Origin: Homarus americanus
Taxonomy: Eukaryota > Arthropoda > Malacostraca > Decapoda > Nephropidae
NCBI RefSeq assembly: GCF_018991925.1
Contig: NW_024748870.1
Span: 2,583,030-2,647,029 of the forward strand
Direction of reading: 5' to 3'
DNA: 64,000 nt
Each line of letters opens with the position of its first letter. Within the stretch, counting starts at the first letter, position 1. Positions 45,401 through 64,000 of the stretch are shown here, piece by piece. Made by a program: the position numbers and the translations under genes. The notes beneath the pieces are model-generated. The model was not told where the DNA came from, did not search any database, and saw only the letters and a list, made by a program, of their open reading frames with translations.

Positions 45401-47536
45401 GATTTTACTGAATAAATATATATATATAAAAAGACAACAGTTATTACTACCTCACCAAGTTACGTTAGGGTGTTTTATCAAGATGTAAGATAAGCCAGGT
45501 GGAGATAATAGTTACGTAATTCACAATCGCATTTACCTGTGATCCCGGAGTTATTGACGTCAGGGTGCATAACTGTATACAGGTTCTGATAATAAAATGA
45601 CGAGTGAGTGGTGTGTGCATGTGGTGTGTGTAATACTCACTGGGAATTCTTGTCAGCTTTATGGTTGTACTTTACAGGATCCTGCTGAATCCTCCTGATG
45701 CCTCTGTAGGAGCAGTTGAGGGACTCCTGGGTGGCGCCGTAGTCCTCAGCGTGTTCCTTGTGCAATACCAGGAAGAGTCCCCGAGTCTCTGTCAGCGGCC
45801 GCTTGGCTGAACACGCAATCTAGTGTAACAAATTCTGTCAACACAAAGTCTCGCGCGCACACATTCACATCACAGTCGAGATCTGGTTACACGTACACTA
45901 GCACTGGGTATTATAGAAACTAATCTCTACTGCATAACATTTACAGCAACTCCATTTAAACTCCAAAACATATACAGTTATCTACCCCCCAATATGCCTA
46001 ACCACTCCACCGCTCAATAGTTTTCCATCTTTCCCACAAAATTGACCGAAAAAAAAAAATATATCAACACAAATACTGTCTCAGAAAAATGCATCCACTC
46101 TAACATACAATTTTCGTGGCGACAAACAGTCATTCACGCGAGAACCACAAAAAGATATAAGATCGAGTGTATACATTTTTTTTAGAGACTCAGATGGACT
46201 TACCTCCAAGTCATTTTTTTGTCTATACTGAGAGAGGCTTGGGTCTAATGGATCGAAGTCCGGGATGACACAAGACGGAGTATGGATGAGGAAGTGGGGC
46301 GACTCGTCCACTGTGAAGGGGAGGGGAGATTAGAACACGAGTACAAGTGACGTAACTTATCAGAGGATTGATGAAGGGAGAGAAACCTAGACTGAGGGGG
46401 AGTGTGAGGGTGAGTGGGGGAGTGTGGGGGAGTGTGAGGGGTTGTGAGGGAGTGTGAGGGGGAGTGTGGGGGAGTGTGAGGGGTTGTGAGGGTAATTGAG
46501 GGAAAGGATGCGAGGGAGTGTAGAATCATCATTATTCTTATTAATGATGTCATTATTATTATTACTATTGATATCATTACTATATTATTATTATTATAAG
46601 TAGTACTATTAATTATTATTAAAAGTAGTAGTAGTAGACATCAGGATTTTTGTTCCCATGGCCGCCTGTCACCGTAACTTAGCTCTCGATGCTGCACACA
46701 GGAGGAACGAGAACGACAAGAGAAGGGCATATGGAGAGAGAATTCAAAATCTGCTGACTACAATCCTGTCACAGCTAGGATAGCTTCTTATGTATTAGGA
46801 TATTTAATATTAAGGTAATAAAATGGCGGCGAAGGTGTGGCTATTGGGGGAGGCTGGAGGCCATAAAAAAAAGTAGCAGCAGCAGTAGTCTAGTTGTAGC
46901 AGAAGTAATAACAGTCGTAGTAACGTGGCCTCCAGCCTCCCCCAATAGCCACACCTTCGCCGCCATTTTATTACCTTAATATTAAATATCCTAATACATA
47001 AGAAGCTATCCTAGCTGTGTTGAGTTAGTTGAGCCGCAGATTTATGCGGCATTCAGTGACTGTAGCCTCATCGTCAATATCTGCAACTGTTGTCGGCTTT
47101 GGGGCCGATGCTCTCGTTCCCCTGAGGCAGAGCAAAGCCGACCGAAGGAGAGAGAAAGACAATCGACATCTCATCCAGGCTGTAACATAACTTCTGGGCT
47201 GCTGCTTCTGTTCGGAGATCACCACCGGTAATCTGACGTAGAAACATCCTGCACTTGGTCCCATCCTACCAGAGGTTGTGAACACTAGAGGAGTGTAATA
47301 GTAGTAATAGTAGCTATAGTAGTAGTAATAGAAGCAATAGTAGTAGCAGCAGTCTAGTAGTAGACGTAAAAGTTGAAGTAATAGTCAAAGTAATATCATC
47401 ACTCACCGCTACATGCTATCCCACAAGGCTTAGGGTTGGTCGTAGTTGTAGAGGACCCATCTAGTTCACACAAGTAGTAGATGACGGAGAGGATGCTCAC
47501 TATCATCACCAGGTACACACATCCTCGTACGTTCAT
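42152..47536 (-). CDS. DUF229 family (sulfatase/phosphatase-like) type II membrane protein, catalytic core incomplete
   Basis: Exons (minus): 47407-47536, 46204-46310, 45641-45819, 44968-45146, 43862-44393, 43239-43458, 42879-42978, 42152-42324. All phases agree (1620 nt, 539 aa). The N-terminus MNVRGCVYLVMIVSILSV is a signal anchor, so the rest would be lumenal or extracellular. DUF229 features: CVIPDFDP, NCSYRGIRR, TCQDTDSKD..YKNVHYF, NYCQGNK, YFGFYWTASLTHDY, the metal-binding SDHGQRWG (about residue 301) followed by EERLP, HGQSLFREVPLGRTC, HYCTCQ, and the C-terminal VSRINPYG and YCYC. The part of the family that carries the N-terminal metal and nucleophile residues and the GYNKVGDN-type segment should lie between exons 44968 and 44393. 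That intron shows no such exon, though exons 4 and 5 are both phase 1 there. So this is either a core-deleted allele or pseudogene, or an assembly loss. Exon 4 has a weak acceptor. Function of DUF229 proteins is unknown. Confidence 0.82.
42418..42486. repeat. (AAT)n microsatellite in the last DUF229 intron
   Basis: Pure AAT trinucleotide run of about 65 bp, close to the 3' splice site side of the intron. Confidence 0.97.
42655..42900 (-). repeat. 36-bp tandem array that duplicates a 5' splice site
   Basis: Seven units, each with (minus strand) ACTACCCCAG|GTGAGC or GTGAAC followed by TAATTACCTTTGACTTCG. The upstream-most copy is the true exon end at 42879. Spacing is 36 bp except the last interval (37 bp). 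See the finding on alternative donors. Confidence 0.9.
43010..43215. repeat. GGAGGA/GAAGAG purine-rich tract
   Basis: Polypurine low-complexity sequence between two DUF229 exons; on the gene's strand it is a long pyrimidine tract. Confidence 0.85.
43603..43743. mobile_element. Short Tc1/mariner-like MITE, 141 bp
   Basis: Ends CAGTCACACGGTCAAAAGTC and, inverted, CAGTTACGGTCAAAAGTCCT form terminal inverted repeats of about 26 bp with one 1-2 bp indel. TA flanks both ends (43601-43602 and 43744-43745). No coding capacity. Sits in a DUF229 intron. Confidence 0.85.
45330..45430. repeat. Copy of the GTATACCTGCATTG / GAATAAATATA repeat
   Basis: CTGTATACCTGCATTGTTTA, TTGAATCAATGTAAAC and GAATAAATATATATAT match the block at 18840-18945 that ends the split minisatellite. 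Confidence 0.6.
46380..46515. repeat. GAGTGTGAGGGG minisatellite
   Basis: Irregular repeats of GGGGGAGTGTGAGGGTGAG in a DUF229 intron. Confidence 0.85.
46653..47295. repeat. Palindromic fold-back element
   Basis: Two head-to-head copies of the 14061-14480 repeat. The core is a perfect 93-bp inverted repeat (46770-46862 and 46927-47019) around a 64-bp spacer of CAGCAGTAGT-type repeats. Outer parts match GGCCATGGG..GAGAACGACAAG on the left and CGTTCCCCTGAGGCAGAGCA on the right. In the first intron of the DUF229 gene. Confidence 0.88.
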
Positions 47537-48857
47537 GTCTACACGGAAGATACACGTGTACATCAGGGTAGTCACTTTTATTATTTGGTTGGTGCGTAAG
47601 TGTGTGTGCGTGTGTAAGTTGGAGTGTCCGGACAGAATAACAAAACCAAAATAAGGAATAACAAATAAACTAAACTAATTTAATCTAACCAAATGTGCGC
47701 GACAAATCATACACTATCTTTTCTAATGAACAAAATCCACAGAACAAGATAACCCTCCCTCCCTTCCCTTCCCCCCATTATGCTATTCTTTTCGTTGTTT
47801 ATCTTTTAATCTAATCATTTACTCATAAACACATGATAAGAATGATAAGTATTAACCATTTCAAGTCCTCCCTTACCTTCACCACTTAATGGTTAGGTTA
47901 AATAACACTTGAACGATGAAAACGAAAAGTCCCACTAATGGTGAAAATTTCCTTCCGTCAGATTAAGACGAGGACCTCTATACCTTCACTAGACGAGGAC
48001 GAGAGCTCTATAATTTCACTAGGAGACGAAGAATTCTCCACAAGTACAAAAAACAGCGAGTATTCTCCCAATGGTAGCTCCGAGGCGACTGATATCTGAA
48101 CTTCCTGGGGTCCTCTGCATCACTATCTCCCTGCCCCGCTCCCCCTGATAACTCTGTTTCATACTTCTCTTATCAATGATACGTTAGTTACTTTATTATT
48201 CTCACCTGCCTCATTATTAAACACAAAACAGATTACTCACCCCAAATCAGGCCTCTGTAGATGGGGACAAGACGAAAATAACTTGAATTTCCTATAAGCC
48301 GCCACAAACTTGGGTATATGGTAGCTCTAGTTCATCATCTAATTGTGATTTTGGTTATAAATTCGTGCGATTTTTTTTTAAGTATAGTTGATGAAGTTGA
48401 ATACGCATGGGGAGAGGAGTTTTATATAATAGGAGCTTCGAAGTTGACCAAGACACACACGTATATTGGGGTTTAAATTAGTTTATATAGTTCCACTTTA
48501 ATTGAGTTTCACGACTATATTTATGGGTTTTACAGAAGGTATATCAATTTGTACCTGTCTGTCCGTCGGGTCATTAAGCCGTGTTTAAAAAATACATTCA
48601 CTTTCTCCCTCCTTAAGAGTATATCGAGATTACGTACACGAGAGTTAGAATGTACAGAACTCCCTCCCCCCTAACTAGTTTACACACACTATTGAACAAC
48701 AGATGAGAAGAACAATGGAGACTCTTATCACATACAACTTCTTGGTGCTCACTATCTCTAACGTAACAGGAAATGTATTACTAATCTTTATATTTGGTAC
48801 AGTAGTTCATCTAATAAAATGTATCCTCATATATCCTAACTCACAGCTGACTTATTC
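47537..48857. other. 5' flank of DUF229, no gene seen
   Basis: AT-rich unique sequence. A short GACGAGGACCTCTATA / GACGAGGACGAGAGCTCTATAA duplication near 47970-48015. No promoter element stands out. Confidence 0.4.
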
Positions 48858-48862
48858 GTTAG

Positions 48863-49257
48863 TGTAACCGCCCAATGAGCGACTGTGGGATAACGAGACC
48901 CTTGCACGGAGGAATCGATTGTTCTTTATTCGGTCAGAATCTGCAGAGTACAAATTACATGTGTTACGTACGCGATAATTAATTCACTCGTACGTTTCTT
49001 CACTATTAACGACTACATATAATATATTTGAGTAGAGTTGGGTGTTAAACCATATAAAAACTTGCTTGTTTCGGGTTTAATGTAGGACTTGTTAGCACCC
49101 TGACTTGATAGCTCACTGGATGGCTAGAGACTAGTCGAGCTAGTTAGCCCGAGGCGAGGGCATCTGTTTCACATTTAACACCTCAGCAAAATTCGTTGTC
49201 AACACCCCCTCTCTCCTGTCTCCCTCCCTTCTAGTTTATCTTACTGTGGCGGTAACA
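48863..49257. mobile_element. Solo LTR (395 bp) with 5-bp target duplication
   Basis: Begins TGTAACCGCC and ends GGCGGTAACA, so it has 5'-TG..CA-3' ends inside a 10-bp near-perfect inverted repeat. GTTAG flanks it on both sides (48858-48862 and 49258-49262), the 4-6 bp target duplication of LTR retrotransposons. An internal CATATAAAAAC could be its promoter. No internal retrotransposon region or second LTR is adjacent, so it reads as a recombination-derived solo LTR. Superfamily not assigned. Confidence 0.85.
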
Positions 49258-49344
49258 GTTAGGATTCCCTCTACATCAACTTAAACCTCTGTTCTTCCTT
49301 TTATGTTATACCCTTCCCGTTTCCTTCCTTGTTCACTAGTTAAT

Positions 49345-49555
49345 GTCCCAGAGAAAAATGTAAACGCACTAACAGACAGATTTCCTTGGAAGCCGTATCA
49401 ATGTTTAGATTATACCAGCACCATTGTCCTCATTTACGAAAGGACCTCGTACATCAACCAGTGAGAACAATGTTGCTGTTGTAATACGAACATTAACACG
49501 GCTTCTACAGAAATCTGTCCGTTAGTGCGTTTACATTTTTTCGAGACACCTCGTA
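49345..49555. mobile_element. Palindromic MITE, best copy of the family
   Basis: Arms AAAATGTAAACGCACTAACA.ACAGATTTCC (left, from about 49358) and its inverse GAAATCTGTC.GTTAGTGCGTTTACATTTTT (right, ending about 49540) pair over about 30 bp. The ends are GTCCCAGAG- and GGTGTCTCG-like. Internal block GTGAGAACAATGTTGCTGTT is shared with the copies at 5369 and 59115. Confidence 0.75.
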
Positions 49556-49586
49556 GAATACAGATGTGTACTGTTGTATCGCATAA

Positions 49587-50816
49587 GGGCCCGTCCACAC
49601 GATCGATCCGTGCCCTGCGGGTACGCGCTAAATGCCCATCGGGCAAAATTGGCGGGCAAACCAGCGGCTTGCCCATGCCCGTCGTTGAGCGAAATCATGG
49701 GCCGCCTGCCTGGTGGTTTGCTGCCGGATATGGAGTGACGACTCTACCAGACAAACGATAAAACCGACATTCCTATAATATTGTCATTAATATTCAACAT
49801 TACACAAGCCTACAATACAAGACTCGTGTTATTATTGGAACCTCACGTGACTGTCAAAAACAGCTGATCACTACGCCACCGCTGACCTCGGGGGTCGGGT
49901 CCTCAAGTCGGTGAGGTATGAACAGAGATACTGACAGAACGTATGCTAGCACCTTGTAAAATCTGAGTTAAGTACTGCAAATGTGATACTTATATGTTCC
50001 CAGCTCGGTCCAGATGTCCAGTGTATAACCAAATAAGCTTATGCAATGTACATTATTGGCGTGACAATAAACGGGAGATTGTTTATGTATTATGTAATGA
50101 GGACATTCGTGTGTGTTCTTCGTTCCTGCCGCTCTCCTCACTCTAGTCCCATAGCTTCCTGTCTATGCATATCATAATTCTAACATTATTCAGTGAATTT
50201 TTATGTACTACAAATCTCACCTGCAAGTAATCTTCCTTGAGTACTTCATACATGGCTTGACAAGTTGCAGGTATTATGCCAGACAAACTTCTTGATATCC
50301 TCGTTCTATGCTGAAGTGACGTGTAGGTGCACCCAGTTGAAATATATATGAGCGTTGCCTCTAGACGAGCCTCTGCAGATATACTCTCCCTCATATTGGT
50401 ATCCTTTTTTTTTTTTTATATATGGTTCCACTTTCGCTAGAAGTCTGTAAAAGGTGTTGGGGTCCAACCTCTTGTAATTGGTGAAGTCTTGCTCATGTCC
50501 ATCTTGCAGTTCACGTAAAATCGTGGCATGACTTCCCAATACTTTTCTTCAACCTAACCACTCTTTGCACCATTCCCTTTTCTGCATTTGGTTCTTTTTT
50601 GTACATAGCAGCAATTATTATAGTACACAACGCTATGCTCTTCGCTTTAACTGTCCGGCGATTATTCCTGCCACACACCATGGTGATCGTACCGCACCTG
50701 GCCACCTACTAGCTACCGGCGCCAGACTATGACTGCCGCCAACCACCCCCGTGTGTACAACAACAACACAGGCTTTGCCCGGTAAACGGGCACTGCTCGA
50801 TCGTGTGGATGGGGCT
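49587..50816 (-). mobile_element. Decayed PIF/Harbinger DNA transposon
   Basis: Terminal inverted repeats: left GGGCCCGTCCACACGATCGA, right (inverted) AGCCCCATCCACACGATCGA. Direct TAA flanks lie at 49584-49586 and 50817-50819, the 3-bp target duplication typical of the superfamily. The inside carries transposase remnants on the minus strand. At 1.23 kb it is internally deleted. Confidence 0.88.
50143..50705 (-). pseudogene. Harbinger (HARBI1-like) transposase, N-terminal remnant
   Basis: Three overlapping frames read in order: 50705-50511, 50539-50306 (ILRELQDGHEQDFTNYKRL, FYRLLAKVEPYI) and 50394-50143 (MRESISAEARLEATLIYIST, then RISRSLSGIIPATCQAMYEV). This is the region before and around the helix-turn-helix of Harbinger transposases (MR..IS..ERL..TLR.LATG..). 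Frameshifts separate the pieces, and the DDE catalytic part is absent between 49700 and 50143. Confidence 0.85.
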
Positions 50817-50819
50817 TAA

Positions 50820-51880
50820 GTGTACTTCTGCCGCCGGAAAATCCTCTTATCTCGAGTTATGTTTTGTGTGTGAAGTTAGCGAGGGTCGTTACTGTGTAAT
50901 TAGTGCCAGTTAATGTGCGTGGTGTGTGTTTACGGTTTTGAGTTAACGAGTCTACATTCTAGGATTAGTCTGGCCCAAAGCAGTGAAACGGCATTGAATA
51001 ACAATTTTCTGACCATAATATAACCTATTTTACCTCTCAACCATTAGCCCCCACAAGTAAAACATCACCTTTGGTTTTATTCAGGAGTTCCTTAGCATTG
51101 TCAATATTACCTTTATATATAGACAATTAACTTAATATTTCTACTTTATTAGAGACGGCCTTGACCACTCACACTTATACACTCAATTAGCTTTTTTTTC
51201 GTGTTAATGTAAGTTGTAAGTTTTTTATCATATAGGGAGCGGGTTGTACAACCATCGGCCACCAGGACCCTTTAAAAACACTATCCACTCTATAGAAGAA
51301 AAACTCAACTCTTTACCACCTCTTATGTTTTCAGAGATTCATCAAAAGATTCAACAAACTTTATTCAAGGCTTTTATTACACCCATAGATATAATTCCTA
51401 GCGTCAAGTTACACCCTTTTGGAATAAATAAATTTTGACCCCTATCTGTTCCTTGTAATAAATACGAATAACCATACTCTAGTACAACTTACGACACAAA
51501 CATTTTCAACCCCTATCTATCCGTGTCTATGTTATAATTGCTTAAGTATACTCCTATTTACTTTTAACAAACTATAAAAATTATCTTTGCTTATCGTAGC
51601 TTGATCTATCTATATATTCGTACGGTTGATAATGTCAGTCTTCTACAACATCCCATTTTTCTGGAGAAACCCAAGTAATTATATTATTTTAGTTTACAGA
51701 ATAAACAGATAAAGTAATAATCAGTAGAAATAAAGTCTGATCATATTACAAGTCTTATATAATCATTTACGGTTATTGAATACGAAAAATAAGACTTCTT
51801 TTGATAGCTTTTTGCCTCTTGGTGAAGTGATTACCTTTTTACCTATGATAAGAATGCAAGGAAAAACAATCAAACATTGT
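50820..51880. other. 3' flank of the carboxylesterase, no gene seen
   Basis: AT-rich unique sequence. The ORF at 51244-51438 is isolated and not recognised. Confidence 0.45.
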
Positions 51881-62268
<10,388 letters not shown>

Positions 62269-62329
62269 CTGTGAAAATAATTGTGTTTTTTTTAATGTAT
62301 GCAGCGATGGTTATTTTGTTTAGTTATTA

Positions 62330-62374
62330 TTAATGTTTTTATTATTATTATTGTTTTTATTATTATTGTTATTA

Positions 62375-62412
<38 letters not shown>

Positions 62413-62622
62413 GTTATTATTATTATATTATTGTTATTATTATTGTTATTATTATCATTATTGTTATTATCATTATTGTTATTATTATTATTATTGCTAT
62501 TATTATTATTAGTGTTATTATTATTATTGTTGTTATTATTATTGTTATTATTATTATTATTGTTATTATTCTTATTATTATTATCATTATTGTTATTGTT
62601 ATTATTATCATTATTGCTGCTA
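62330..62622. repeat. (ATT)n/(ATTGTT)n microsatellite
   Basis: About 290 bp of ATT with ATTGTT interruptions, upstream of the first visible esterase exon. Confidence 0.97.
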
Positions 62623-63194
62623 TAAACTTCAACCCAACACCATTAGTGATATTTATTCAGTAATAAACAAAGACGCTGACAATTGGTTCAGCAGGTGTAC
62701 AGTATTATGTAGATCAGGCAGGTGTGTAATTAGCAATATACCTCGATTGTGCAGGTATACAAACAATGGTAAACAGGTAGGAATTTGACCCAGGATAGCC
62801 AACAAAGCGAACAGATGCTTATATCGAGCAGGGTCCTTGGCTTAGGTTAGGGTTTATAATTAGCAATAGTAAATAAAAATAAAATAAATGTGAAAATTTG
62901 TTGAATAAATATATATCTTTTACATGAAGTGAGAACATAGTGGTAAGTGCCATTATGATAAAGCTAAGTATACCTAACCTAACCTAACCATACAAGACGA
63001 TTAACAAAAATATATAACCCCCATTAGATTAATTAATTTCCACCTTCCTAATCTTTCCCTTTTAAGTGTAAGTGACTGAATATATTTACCTTGTCACTAC
63101 GGAGCAAAAAACACTGATAAAAAATGTTTGAGGTTCCCTAATTGTGCTTGATAAAGGTCAGAGTTAACGAGGTGATTAAACTCTTAAATGTTGC
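62623..63194. other. Upstream of the esterase, signal exon not recognised
   Basis: AT-rich sequence where a signal-peptide exon ending in phase 2 might be expected on the minus strand. None was found; it may lie outside the window. Confidence 0.4.
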
Positions 63195-63480
63195 GGCAAG
63201 GGGTGGGGTGGGGTGGGGTGGGGTGGGTGGGGGTAGGGTGGGTGGGGTGGGGGGGGTAGGGTGGGTGTGGGTAGGGTAGGGGTGGGGTGGGGTAGGGGTA
63301 GGGTAGGTGGGGTAGGGTGGGGTAGGGTAGGTAGGGTGGGTGGGTGGGGGTGGGGCAGGTAGAGGGGTGGGGTGGGGTGGGGTGGGTGGGGCAGGGTAGA
63401 GTGGGGTGGGGGTGGGGTAGGGTAGGGTAGGGTGGGTGGGGTAGGGTAGGTAGGGTGGGTGGGGTAGGGTGGGGTGGGGT
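63195..63480. repeat. (GGGGT)n-rich array
   Basis: GGGGTGGGGTGGG and GGTAGGGTAGG units over about 285 bp, a G-quadruplex-prone strand. It borders the proposed exon at 63516-63545. Confidence 0.93.
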
Positions 63481-63515
63481 GATCTACAGATTTTGGCGAG
63501 GAGACCGGCTGTCAC

Positions 63516-63839
63516 CTGCTTCACTCGTTCTAAACTCATCAAAACCTATAGGAAAAAAACTTTCTTATACAGAAAGAAATGTAACCTAACTTAACCTAAC
63601 CATTTTGTGTAGAAAAAAAATAAATAAAAAATAAAAACCAACCAACCATACCAGAAGGGACGAGCCCCCTGGACCCCCCTTTGTTCATGTCCCCCACATT
63701 TCACCTTAATCTGATGAAACTCGGCAATTGACGTAAAATAATATCGATCACAATGTCGGCACAGCTCTTCCACCTGGTCAACCATATCTGGTACTGAAAA
63801 TTCAAATCTCCGCTCCCGACGCACCCACGCACTGTTCAT
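63516..63839 (-). CDS. Possible first two exons of an unrecognised gene
   Basis: Exon 1 63705-63839 (45 codons, ATG at 63839, ending in FHQIK before GTGAAA) joins in phase 0 to exon 2 63516-63545 (VLMSLERVKQ, acceptor TTTTTTTCCTATAG, donor CAG|GTGACA). The peptide is charged and Cys/His-containing (CRHCDRYYF) with no signal sequence, so it is unlikely to be the missing esterase exon. Phase also does not match that exon. The region upstream has CCAAT and TTACGTC-like motifs. No family recognised and no further exons found; a chance open frame remains possible. Confidence 0.35.
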
Positions 63840-64000
63840 TGGCTAAGACAAAAAACTCTTGCCAAATAATAAGTCTCCTATCACTATAGCCAACAAGGAA
63901 CTCCCACACCACCCCCGCCAGCACATGCGCAAGACGTAAACAATAAATGGCGACACTTGTGACTGACCAAATATAATATTAGAAAATGAATATCTCGGTT
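63840..64000 (-). promoter_or_regulatory. Possible promoter region of the unrecognised gene
   Basis: On the minus strand: TTTACGTCTTGCGCATGTGC, a G/C-rich patch, and a CCAAT directly overlapping the proposed start. No TATA box. Speculative. Confidence 0.2.

Noticed and set aside
62299..62632. 108-aa poly-Ile/Leu ORF resembling a membrane protein
   Set aside because: Translation of an (ATT)n/(ATTGTT)n microsatellite.

Overview
The window looks like nuclear DNA of an arthropod, most likely a decapod or other malacostracan crustacean. Its genes are split into short exons with GT-AG introns. It carries many short TTAGG/CCTAA arrays, several CR1-like LINE copies whose 3' ends are 8-bp TTCTTATG repeats, and kilobases of mini- and microsatellite. 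The species assignment is inference. Exon models below were built by hand from open frames, splice consensus and phase matching.

Layout. (1) 1.5-4.3 kb, + strand: a RING-finger, TRIM-like protein ending in a polybasic tail plus a CaaX box, preceded by a cluster of CRE-like TGACGTCA sites. (2) 8.5-9.9 kb, - strand: a complete four-exon gene for a small cysteine-free secreted helical protein (141 aa) whose exons are too short to show as long ORFs. (3) 10-26 kb: gene-poor, with two abutting CR1-like LINE copies inserted in a minisatellite, fold-back repeats, and about 6 kb of tandem arrays dominated by a 3.8-kb 18-bp minisatellite. (4) 27.0-36.7 kb, - strand: a complete ten-exon CYP2-clan cytochrome P450 whose introns hold a near-full-length CR1-like LINE (ORF1 with an SGNH esterase domain, an APE-type endonuclease, a broken RT), a 5S rRNA-derived SINE, a LINE tail and a dispersed repeat. 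(5) 37-42 kb: tandem repeats and a Tigger-like MITE. (6) 42.2-47.5 kb, - strand: a DUF229 (sulfatase/alkaline-phosphatase fold) type II membrane protein that lacks the N-terminal half of its catalytic core, and has a tandem array that copies one of its 5' splice sites. (7) 48.9-50.8 kb: a solo LTR with a 5-bp target duplication, a palindromic MITE and a decayed PIF/Harbinger transposon. (8) 51.9-62.3 kb, - strand: a type-B carboxylesterase with a C-terminal membrane anchor, 13 exons in phase, missing only its first (signal) exon. (9) 63.5-63.8 kb, - strand: two possible first exons of an unrecognised gene.

The P450 and carboxylesterase are both plausible xenobiotic or hormone-metabolising enzymes in the same orientation, but nothing in the sequence shows co-regulation. 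No operon-like logic applies here. Transposon content is concentrated in introns and between genes, and the P450 and esterase reading frames remain intact.
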